Below, piece after piece: positions 1 through 5,500 of a DNA stretch of 6,749 nucleotides. Location of the stretch: contig JBJEIR010000205.1 in assembly GCA_051877215.1 (NCBI GenBank), positions 1 to 6,749 of the forward strand. The letters run 5' to 3'. A program made the translations under genes and the position numbers. The notes beneath the pieces are model-generated. The model was given only the letters and a program-made list of their open reading frames with translations, had not been told where the DNA came from and searched no databases. The stretch is from RGIG1959 sp051877215. Lineage in GTDB: Bacteria; Bacillota; Clostridia; Oscillospirales; Acutalibacteraceae. Numbering within the stretch: the stretch's first letter is position 1; the number at the start of each line of letters is the position of its first letter.

Positions 1-1
1 G

Positions 2-2812
2 GATGTCCAAAACACGGTAATAAACGGCGGCATATTTGAGAACGCTTTTTTTACCTACAGGACATGTGCCTCTGTGAAAGATGAGAATTATAAGCTCTCT
101 TCGTCATCGAAATCGGAATGGAATGATGTGAGCAGCTCCAACATAAAAAATGCTGTTTTCCGTTTCGATTCCTCTGCTGCGGGCGATTTTGGAATCGGCT
201 TTACGACCAGAGAAGATTATATATATGTAAAGGCGTTTGACAAGGAGAAGCTGGTGCAGACCTTCATCAAGAACACCCGATACAGCAATCTTCTGCTGAA
301 CAAGGACGCTCTGCCCTGCCTGACGGACATCGTTATTGCAGATGTTGATGTTCTTAGAAACGCGCTTCTGAATGAGAACGAGGACGGTCACAGCCTTGAT
401 GTTGTATTCATGAACGGGACAAAATCGCTGACGCTGGACAGTATCACGGCGGCGGATACGGCTCCCTCCGACGACGGGGAAATTCAGGTCGCGGAGAACA
501 CAAAACCCGAAGTGAAGATCACCGTCAGTCTTGCGGGCAGAATGAAGGAATATTGGGACTCCCTGCCGACGAAGGACGAAGTTGTCAATGAGCTGCTGAG
601 AAAAACCACCATATACCTACATTCGGCGGACTATTCCCAAACGCTGATGTACACGGCCGATGGCGACACCTATCACTTTACCGTGACCGACAACGGGAAC
701 GATACCTACACATATAAGCTGACAATGCCGAAAATGTCGGCGGGCGACAGCTACAGGCTGCAGATCAATACATCCCTGTTCAGCTCCTCGGTGACGACGA
801 TAACGGCGTATGAAAACCCGCTGACCGGACGCGTGGTGTTCACAAGCGGCGCAGTGGTCGGCAATAAAATCTCCGTCGCACTGGTGGGCGGCACGGTTTC
901 TCAGGTGAAAACGCCGCTTTACAGATGGCAGCTTTCCGGGGACGGCGGCAAAACATGGACAACACTCACCGATGCAAACGCAGGCCTGATCAATTATATC
1001 CCGCTGGCAAGCCAGGTGGGCTGTCAGCTCCGCGTTTGCGTCATGGCAACGAATTACTCGGGAATCCTTGTCAGCCAGCCCATAACCGTCACAAAGGCGC
1101 CGAACAACCGTATGCCGGTAACGCCCACCCTCTCCGCAGTGAAGGATTCCGAGGGCAACTACACAACGCTCATTATCCACAATTACTCGGAGGATCAGGA
1201 ATATATACGGTTTTCGTATCCTGTGGCAGATATATCGACTATCGACTGGGACAGAACGGAGCTGAAGCTGACATCCGGAACCACCACGGGTATGAGCGCA
1301 AGCAGCACCTTATACATCTACACAAGATTCAAGGAGACTGAGGAAACAAAGACGGGTACGCAGGTAGCATACAACTATGTTTACATGGGCGACCCCCTGT
1401 ACCTGAAGCGCGTGACGCTTGAGGGCTATACAGATTCCGGCGATTTCAATAAAATTTATGTACGCCTCGGCGAAACCGTGACGATCAATGTCAACACAGA
1501 GCCGTATAATGCCCAGCAGTGGAGCTATTGTACATTTGGTCCGAGAAGCGGTTTGACGGACATTTACACCGTTACAAACGGGAAATCCGTCACCGACACC
1601 ATGCCATACAGCATCACGATAAGGGGCGACAAGGTAGGCTCGGCCGAGCTTGCACTCTACTATCGCTCCGGTCAGTCATACTACGGCATGTGGAATGTTG
1701 TTGTATATGATGACGACACGATTCCGGCGGTTACCTTCTATCAGCGCCCGGAGTATGACGACATCACCCTCTATGTGGGCGACAGCCTTACTCCCATGCA
1801 GCAAACGATTGTTATGCGCCCGGACGAGGCAAACGCGATTTACAACACCTTTGAATGGTATGTCTGCGGCTCGGTGTCCGACGCCGTCAACTGGACGGCA
1901 AACTATACCGCAACAAGCAACCCCTATATCAGCGTAAATAAGACCACAGGTAAGGTCACGGCCTTGCAGGATACCTCGTCTTTGTCGGGACGGTATTCGG
2001 CGTACAAGAATGTGGTGCTCTACGCCGTAAGCGCTGACGGCGAAAGAATCAAGGTCGCGCAGTATGCCGTCGATGTCAAGCAGCTGGATATACCCCTCAG
2101 CAGCATAACCATCAAGCCGTCAAGCGTAAAAATGGAGCCGGGAACCAGTATGACGCTGACCGCCATCAAGGCTCCGTCGAATACAACGGTGACAGACCCC
2201 GTCGTATGGAGCTTAATCAACGGCAGCAGCAGCTTCAAGCTTGATACAAACGGCAAGATCACCGTTTCCGAATCTGCGTCCGAGGGCGAGTGGGCAGAAG
2301 TCGGCGTATCCTGCGGCGTGACACTGTACAGCACCTGCATCATCACGGTCCAGTCTGCAAGGTACGGCGCGACGGTTTCCGGCACGGCGACGAGCTTTTT
2401 AAGCGACACCGACGATGTGACCATCCAGCTCATCGAGAGCGGCGCGTCCGAGGCGGCGTATGAGACCGTTGTTCACGGCAACACCGCCAACTACATCATC
2501 GACGGTGTGGCGTCCGGCACCTACACCCTGCGGGTGATGAAGGCCGGGCACGCGGCGCGGGAATACACGATTACGGTGGGCAGCAGCAATGTGACACAGA
2601 ATGTGGAGCTGTATCCGCTGGGAGACATCACCTGGGACGGCCAGGTCACCGGCAAGGATGTTGTCGTGCTCAGACAGTATCTCGCCGAGACGGTCGATTT
2701 GGATGCGCAAAAGTCGGCGAATGCGGATGTCAACGGCGACGGCAGTGTTACCGGCAAGGACCTTGTTATGCTCAGACAATATGTCGCCGAAATCATCACC
2801 TCTCTCGGCTGA
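2..2812 (+). CDS. Secreted Ig-like repeat protein with C-terminal type I dockerin (5' partial)
   Basis: The reading frame is open from the first complete codon at base 2 to the TGA at 2810-2812, so the N-terminus, any signal peptide and probably other domains lie upstream. A GTG at 74 is internal and has no ribosome binding site. The order seen is: a region of unknown fold (to about 810); an Ig-like domain with the typical W-Q-x-S-x-D-G-G-K-T-W signature (about 820-1100); two BIG2-like beta-sandwiches (about 1401-1712 and 1757-2083); a clearer BIG2 domain opening with PLSSITIKPSS (2084-2356); a small transthyretin/carboxypeptidase-regulatory-like domain ending in a GTYTLRVMKAGH-type strand (about 2363-2618); and a dockerin (2621-2803). 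The dockerin has two F-hand calcium loops, DITWDGQVTGKD and DVNGDGSVTGKD. Dockerins bind cohesins on scaffoldins or at the cell surface. No catalytic domain is visible in the window, so an adhesive or substrate-binding role is only inferred. The edge sequence NTVINGGIF resembles beta-helix repeats, which hints at a beta-helical part upstream. Confidence 0.9.
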   Translation, partial: DVQNTVINGGIFENAFFTYRTCASVKDENYKLSSSSKSEWNDVSSSNIKNAVFRFDSSAAGDFGIGFTTREDYIYVKAFDKEKLVQTFIKNTRYSNLLLNKDALPCLTDIVIADVDVLRNALLNENEDGHSLDVVFMNGTKSLTLDSITAADTAPSDDGEIQVAENTKPEVKITVSLAGRMKEYWDSLPTKDEVVNELLRKTTIYLHSADYSQTLMYTADGDTYHFTVTDNGNDTYTYKLTMPKMSAGDSYRLQINTSLFSSSVTTITAYENPLTGRVVFTSGAVVGNKISVALVGGTVSQVKTPLYRWQLSGDGGKTWTTLTDANAGLINYIPLASQVGCQLRVCVMATNYSGILVSQPITVTKAPNNRMPVTPTLSAVKDSEGNYTTLIIHNYSEDQEYIRFSYPVADISTIDWDRTELKLTSGTTTGMSASSTLYIYTRFKETEETKTGTQVAYNYVYMGDPLYLKRVTLEGYTDSGDFNKIYVRLGETVTINVNTEPYNAQQWSYCTFGPRSGLTDIYTVTNGKSVTDTMPYSITIRGDKVGSAELALYYRSGQSYYGMWNVVVYDDDTIPAVTFYQRPEYDDITLYVGDSLTPMQQTIVMRPDEANAIYNTFEWYVCGSVSDAVNWTANYTATSNPYISVNKTTGKVTALQDTSSLSGRYSAYKNVVLYAVSADGERIKVAQYAVDVKQLDIPLSSITIKPSSVKMEPGTSMTLTAIKAPSNTTVTDPVVWSLINGSSSFKLDTNGKITVSESASEGEWAEVGVSCGVTLYSTCIITVQSARYGATVSGTATSFLSDTDDVTIQLIESGASEAAYETVVHGNTANYIIDGVASGTYTLRVMKAGHAAREYTITVGSSNVTQNVELYPLGDITWDGQVTGKDVVVLRQYLAETVDLDAQKSANADVNGDGSVTGKDLVMLRQYVAEIITSLG
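2645..2791 (+). repeat. Internal duplication: the two dockerin F-hand repeats
   Basis: The stretches 2645-2689 and 2747-2791 are related copies 102 bases (34 codons) apart. Both encode V-T-G-K-D followed by V/L-V-x-L-R-Q-Y-L/V-A-E. This is the tandem duplication that defines a type I dockerin. The calcium ligands at loop positions 1, 5, 9 and 12 are D, D, T and D in both copies. Position 3 is T in the first copy and the usual N in the second. The putative cohesin-recognition pair at positions 10-11 is Gly-Lys in both copies. Confidence 0.85.
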
Positions 2813-2844
2813 GAGGGCAAACGCTCTGTTTGGAATATCGAAAG

Positions 2845-2897
2845 CCCCTATCGTTTTTTTGCAAAGTCGGCCGAAAAATCAACGATAGGGGGATTTT
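2845..2897 (+). terminator. Probable terminator after the dockerin gene
   Basis: A perfect 11-base inverted repeat, CCCCTATCGTT (2845-2855) and AACGATAGGGG (2881-2891), lies 32 bases after the stop codon. Pairing can continue inward past a two-base bulge through TTTTT (2856-2860) with AAAAA (2874-2878). A short ATTTT tract (2893-2897) follows on the + strand. The position suits a transcription end for the upstream gene, but the loop is large and the T tract is short, so it may be a weak terminator or an mRNA-stabilising hairpin. Confidence 0.45.
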
Positions 2898-2906
2898 CAA
2901 AAAGCA

Positions 2907-2973
2907 AAAAAGAGCGGCACTTTGCATATGTATAGGATATACATCGTGTATGAAAGCTCAAAAAGCGCGGCAC
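2907..2973. promoter_or_regulatory. Candidate operator: direct 14-mer repeat flanking a palindrome
   Basis: AAAAAGAGCGGCAC at 2907-2920 recurs at 2960-2973 as AAAAAGCGCGGCAC, with one mismatch in 14 bases and 53 bases from start to start, close to five helical turns. Between the copies is a perfect 7-base inverted repeat, ATGTATA (2928-2934) and TATACAT (2938-2944), around a three-base centre. The cluster ends about 40 bases upstream of the -35 box of the SPFH gene. This fits binding sites for a transcription regulator, but no such protein is known here and the function is inferred from position and symmetry only. Confidence 0.3.
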
Positions 2974-3014
2974 AAATTTCTTTTGACCGAATGCGGGAAA
3001 ATAACCACTTTTCC

Positions 3015-3043
3015 TTGAACTTTTTCCTCTTTTATGGTATAAT
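3015..3043 (+). promoter_or_regulatory. Sigma-A-type promoter of the SPFH gene, extended -10
   Basis: The -35 box TTGAAC (3015-3020) and the perfect -10 box TATAAT (3038-3043) are separated by the optimal 17 bases, and a TG at 3035-3036 gives an extended -10 (TGGTATAAT). The start of transcription is expected near 3050, leaving an untranslated leader of about 130 nt before the ATG at 3183. It is the strongest promoter in the window and suggests high or constitutive expression. Confidence 0.85.
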
Positions 3044-3123
3044 ATGTCCAAACGCAGTTCGGCTGTCGGCGTAGCACACCATGGGAAATACAAAAGGCCA
3101 ACAGAGCCAAAAAGCAGACGGAG

Positions 3124-3155
3124 GTGTCCGCATGCGGATGCTGTCGGTCGGACAC
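3124..3155 (+). other. Hairpin in the 5' leader of the SPFH mRNA
   Basis: GTGTCCG (3124-3130) pairs perfectly with CGGACAC (3149-3155) around an 18-base loop. The hairpin ends 11 bases before the AAAGGAGA ribosome binding site (3167-3174). It does not cover the binding site as drawn, so any effect on translation or mRNA stability is speculative. The rest of the leader (about 3050-3123) shows no recognised riboswitch. Confidence 0.35.
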
Positions 3156-3182
3156 GAATGCATTTGAAAGGAGATACGCACT

Positions 3183-4586
3183 ATGGGACTTATCAAAGCA
3201 GGGGTCGGAGCACTGGGAGGAACCCTCGCCGATCAGTGGAAGGAATTTTTCTATTGTGAAGCGATGGGAAAAGAGGTTATGGTGACCAAGGGCCAAAAGC
3301 GCGTCAGCGGGCGTTCTTCGAACACGAAGGGAAATGACAACATCATTTCCAACGGTTCCGGCATCGCTGTGGCGGACGGACAGTGCATGATCATCGTGGA
3401 GCAGGGCAAGATCGTGGAGGTCTGCGCCGAGCCGGGTGAATTTACATACGACACCTCTACCGAACCGTCGATTTTTGCAGGTTCGCTTGGGCAAAGCATT
3501 ATTGAGACCTTTAAGACGATCGGCAAGCGCTTTACCTACGGCGGCGATACCGGCAAGGATCAGCGTGTGTATTATTTCAACACCAAAGAGCTGATCGACA
3601 ACAAATTCGGCACCCCCAATCCGATTCCTTTCCGTGTGGTGGATTCCAAGATCGGTCTGGATGTCGATGTGTCTGTCCGCTGCTCGGGTGTGTATTCGTA
3701 TAAAATCGCAGACCCGCTGCTGTTTTACACCAATGTGTGCGGCAATGTGGAGCAGGAATATACCCGGGATGAGCTGGACAGTCAGCTCAAGACGGAATTC
3801 ATCAGTGCACTGCAGCCGGCGTTTGGAAGGCTTTCCGATTTGGAGCTTCGTCCGAATCAGATTGTTTCGCACAACACCGAGCTGGAAAATGCGATGAATG
3901 AAGCGCTTTCCGCAAAGTGGGGAGAGCTCAGAGGCTTGAAGGTTGTCAGCATTGCGCTTGGGTCGGTCACGCTGCCGGACGAGGACGCGGAGATGATCAA
4001 GCAGCTGCAGCGTACCGCGGTTATGCGCGATCCTACGATGGCGGGCGCGACCCTTGTGGGCGCGCAGGCCGATGCGATGAAAGCGGCGGCCGCGAACGAA
4101 GGCGGCGCGATGAACGGCTTTATCGGCATGGGTATGGCGATGAATGCCGGCGGCATGAACGCGCAAAACCTGTTTGCCATGGGGCAGCAGCAAGCGGCTC
4201 AGCAGCCGACTCCCGCAGCACCGGCGGCAGACAGTTGGAAATGCGCCTGCGGCGCAACGGCAACGGGAAAATTCTGCCCCGAATGCGGCGCAAAGAAGCC
4301 GGAACCGGTGCAAGCGGGCGCGTGGAAATGCCGATGCGGTGCGACGGCAACAGGAAAATTCTGCCCGGAGTGCGGTTCGCCGAAGCCGGCGGCCGAGGAC
4401 GGCTGGACCTGCGCCTGCGGTACCCTGAACAAAGGCAAATTCTGTCAAAACTGCGGTGCCAAAAAGCCGGAGGGCGCGCCGCTCTATCGCTGTGACAAAT
4501 GCGGCTGGGAGCCGGAGGATCCGCAGCATCCCCCGAAATTCTGCCCCGAATGCGGGGATCTCTTTGACGACAACGACAAAAGGTAA
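3183..4586 (+). CDS. SPFH/Band 7 'virion core'-type protein with four C-terminal zinc ribbons (YdjI-like)
   Basis: This 467-residue protein belongs to the SPFH (Band_7_1, YdjI/'virion core protein') family, whose members form membrane-associated scaffolds. The ATG follows AAAGGAGA by eight bases, and the start MGLIKAGVGALGGTLADQW is the family's usual amphipathic N-terminus. Residues 1 to about 300 are the SPFH part, with stretches such as NGSGIAVADGQCMIIVEQGK, EPGEFTYDTSTEPS and YYFNTKELIDNKFGTPNPIPF and a helical end (DEDAEMIKQLQRTAVMRDPTM). A Met/Gly/Gln/Ala-rich linker (about 305-350) follows. Four zinc ribbons come next, with cysteines at 354/356/365/368, 383/385/394/397, 410/412/421/424 and 437/440/454/457. 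No classical transmembrane helix is visible, so it probably sits on the cytoplasmic membrane face. In B. subtilis, YdjI is encoded with a PspA homologue in the envelope-stress operon ydjFGHI. A similar membrane-protection role here is inferred. The family assignment is firm and the function is not. Confidence 0.93.
   Translation: MGLIKAGVGALGGTLADQWKEFFYCEAMGKEVMVTKGQKRVSGRSSNTKGNDNIISNGSGIAVADGQCMIIVEQGKIVEVCAEPGEFTYDTSTEPSIFAGSLGQSIIETFKTIGKRFTYGGDTGKDQRVYYFNTKELIDNKFGTPNPIPFRVVDSKIGLDVDVSVRCSGVYSYKIADPLLFYTNVCGNVEQEYTRDELDSQLKTEFISALQPAFGRLSDLELRPNQIVSHNTELENAMNEALSAKWGELRGLKVVSIALGSVTLPDEDAEMIKQLQRTAVMRDPTMAGATLVGAQADAMKAAAANEGGAMNGFIGMGMAMNAGGMNAQNLFAMGQQQAAQQPTPAAPAADSWKCACGATATGKFCPECGAKKPEPVQAGAWKCRCGATATGKFCPECGSPKPAAEDGWTCACGTLNKGKFCQNCGAKKPEGAPLYRCDKCGWEPEDPQHPPKFCPECGDLFDDNDKR
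4236..4376 (+). repeat. Tandem zinc-ribbon duplication inside the SPFH gene
   Basis: The first two ribbons begin 87 bases (29 codons) apart, at 4236 and 4323. Over their first 54 bases they match at 45 positions, and 17 of 18 encoded residues are the same (W-K-C-x-C-G-A-T-A-T-G-K-F-C-P-E-C-G). Most changes are at third codon positions. This points to a tandem duplication kept under protein-level selection. Ribbons three and four are more diverged. Confidence 0.8.
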
Positions 4587-4644
4587 TGTGGTATTAGCTT
4601 TTCTGAAAAAGAAAGAATTCTATTATGAAAGGAAGAATTTTGCT

Positions 4645-5127
4645 ATGAAAAAAGTGTTATGTATTGTTCTTTGCTTGATTTTAGCGTGTTCTTTGGCCGC
4701 TTGTTCCTCTTCTCCCGCACAGGGCGAAAACGGATCGCAGACACAGGTGCAGACGAAGACGGTGACCGGAGAACTGGTGAAAGTGGATATTCCGGAGGGC
4801 TGGAGTCTTGTGACAAGCACGGACATGAACGGCGCGAGCGGAGCGGACTATATTTGCCATTCCGAGTCCTTTGAGATCGGTGATCCGTATCTGCAGGCTG
4901 CATTGGATACCCGTGCAATCGAGGATATTCAGGCACTTTTTGAGGCCGGTGATATTTTCGGAGCCTCGCTCGGTACAGCGGATCTGAACGGTACGACATG
5001 GTATTTGGCGGAAAAAGCGGCCGCCGCCTTGATCGGAGAAAAAGTCTGCTTGGTTCTCGGATATGAATGCGATTTCAGCAGTGATGAAGTACAGCAGATT
5101 CTTTCAACGATCCAGTGGAAAGAATAA
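4645..5127 (+). CDS. Small secreted lipoprotein of unknown function
   Basis: The 160-residue product starts MKKVLCIVLCLILACSLAAC, a lipoprotein signal peptide with a Lys-Lys n-region, a hydrophobic core and the lipobox LAAC (residues 17-20). Cys20 would be lipidated and the rest anchored outside the membrane. The frame is open further upstream into the SPFH gene, but the ATG at 4645 is chosen because it gives this signal peptide and has AAAGGAAG (4628-4635) nine bases ahead. After a Ser/Gln/Thr-rich linker comes one domain of about 115 residues, from V-x-I-P-E-G-W to a C-terminal E-V-Q-Q-I-L-S-T-I-Q-W-K. That pattern is reminiscent of PsbP/DUF1795-like lipoproteins, but the match is weak. The gene is 58 bases after the SPFH stop with no clear terminator between, so the two are probably cotranscribed. 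Confidence 0.85.
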   Translation: MKKVLCIVLCLILACSLAACSSSPAQGENGSQTQVQTKTVTGELVKVDIPEGWSLVTSTDMNGASGADYICHSESFEIGDPYLQAALDTRAIEDIQALFEAGDIFGASLGTADLNGTTWYLAEKAAAALIGEKVCLVLGYECDFSSDEVQQILSTIQWKE

Positions 5128-5196
5128 TTTTAAAGATTCTTTTCATACGGAACGGCAAAGTCGTTTGTTTACATAAGGAATGAATGCCGATAAAAA

Positions 5197-5283
5197 CAGG
5201 CTTTATACCCTGCTTCCCGTTAAAAAGCAATCGCGCTTTCAAAAAGACGGGAATCGGTGGGTACCGATTTCAAGGTACGCCTG
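5197..5283 (+). ncRNA. Candidate structured RNA domain, multibranch fold
   Basis: Several perfect complementary segments nest without conflict. CAGGC (5197-5201) pairs with GCCTG (5279-5283). TACC (5206-5209) pairs with GGTA (5274-5277). TTCCCGT (5214-5220) pairs with ACGGGAA (5247-5253) and encloses AAAGC/GCTTT (5224-5228, 5235-5239). TCGGT (5254-5258) pairs with ACCGA (5263-5267) across a GGGT loop. The two inner helices abut directly at 5253/5254, so they could stack. The fold is by eye, matches no RNA family I recognise, and could lie on either strand. Confidence 0.3.
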
Positions 5284-5308
5284 AACGGGGCAGAAGATAA
5301 AACGAAAG

Positions 5309-5350
5309 CGTTCCCCTCGTCAGCCGTAAAACGGCCGGCGAGGGGAAGCG
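5309..5350. other. Long GC-rich hairpin
   Basis: TTCCCCTCG (5311-5319) pairs with CGAGGGGAA (5339-5347), and the stem continues through a U-G wobble, a C-G pair, one A-C mismatch and GCCGT/ACGGC (5323-5327, 5331-5335) to a three-base AAA loop. A bulged base allows two more pairs at the base (5309-5310 with 5349-5350). No T tract follows on the + strand. On the - strand the stem is followed by CTTTCGTTTTATCTT, so it could end a leftward transcript. It may also be a dispersed intergenic repeat or part of a structured RNA. Confidence 0.55.
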
Positions 5351-5353
5351 TCC

Positions 5354-5375
5354 TTGACGGCGAGCGCGCTGTCAA
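5354..5375. other. Compact hairpin with four-base loop
   Basis: TTGACGGCG (5354-5362) pairs with CGCTGTCAA (5367-5375) through nine pairs, one of them G-U, around an AGCG loop. It starts three bases after the long hairpin ends, forming a tandem pair of stems in the intergenic region. Confidence 0.5.
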
Positions 5376-5399
5376 AGCGGCCCGAAAAGGCGGCGTTTG

Positions 5400-5440
5400 T
5401 ATACCGCCTTAAGAAGCGGTATATGTCTTATGTTTTCAGT
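5400..5440 (+). terminator. Possible weak terminator or leader hairpin before the DUF4428 gene
   Basis: TATACCGC (5400-5407) pairs perfectly with GCGGTATA (5416-5423) around an eight-base loop. An interrupted T-rich stretch follows (TGTCTTATGTTTTCAGTTT). The stem is short and the T tract is broken, so this is at best a weak intrinsic terminator. It could separate the upstream transcript from the DUF4428 gene or act as an attenuator. Confidence 0.3.
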
Positions 5441-5500
5441 TTATGACAATCGGCGAATTGGCTGAGGACTACCTTCTGGATAAGAAAGGGAGGCGGAAAT

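Larger units (their letters stand above)
5128..5500. other. 373-base intergenic region rich in predicted RNA structure
   Basis: No convincing gene or strong sigma-A promoter is seen between the lipoprotein stop and the DUF4428 start. A weak promoter-like pair, TTTACA (5168-5173) and TAAAAA (5191-5196), is 17 bases apart but poorly matches at -10. From 5197 to 5424 the sequence is a run of inverted repeats, described separately. The ribosome binding site of the next gene is AAAGGGAGG (5485-5493). The region may be the 3' end of the SPFH-lipoprotein transcript, a leader of the DUF4428 gene, or an independent RNA. Confidence 0.7.

Noticed and set aside
74..2812. GTG at 74 as the start of the dockerin gene
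   Set aside because: The frame is open through the window edge, there is no ribosome binding site before 74, and the upstream codons (N-G-G-I-F) look like part of the protein. The gene is treated as 5' partial.
3044..3259. 71-residue + frame starting just after the -10 box of the SPFH promoter
   Set aside because: Its ATG would lie upstream of the expected transcription start, there is no ribosome binding site, the composition is Arg-rich, and it runs out of frame into the SPFH gene.
2958..4529. Long open frame on the - strand (523 residues)
   Set aside because: It lies opposite the well-supported SPFH gene, is rich in Arg, His and Ala as expected for a mirror frame of GC-rich codons, resembles no protein family, and would run across the SPFH promoter.
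4236..4560. Repeated zinc-ribbon DNA considered as a CRISPR-like or other non-coding repeat
   Set aside because: The repeats are in frame, differ mostly at third codon positions and encode cysteine-pair ribbons, so they are coding repeats.
4456..5127. Longer version of the lipoprotein starting inside the SPFH gene
   Set aside because: The added residues are a shifted reading of the zinc-ribbon tail. The start at 4645 gives a signal peptide with a lipobox and has its own ribosome binding site.
5168..5196. Promoter TTTACA, 17 bases, TAAAAA before the structured intergenic region
   Set aside because: The -10 is poor, and the predicted transcription start would fall inside the first helix of the candidate RNA, so it is not a good promoter for it.
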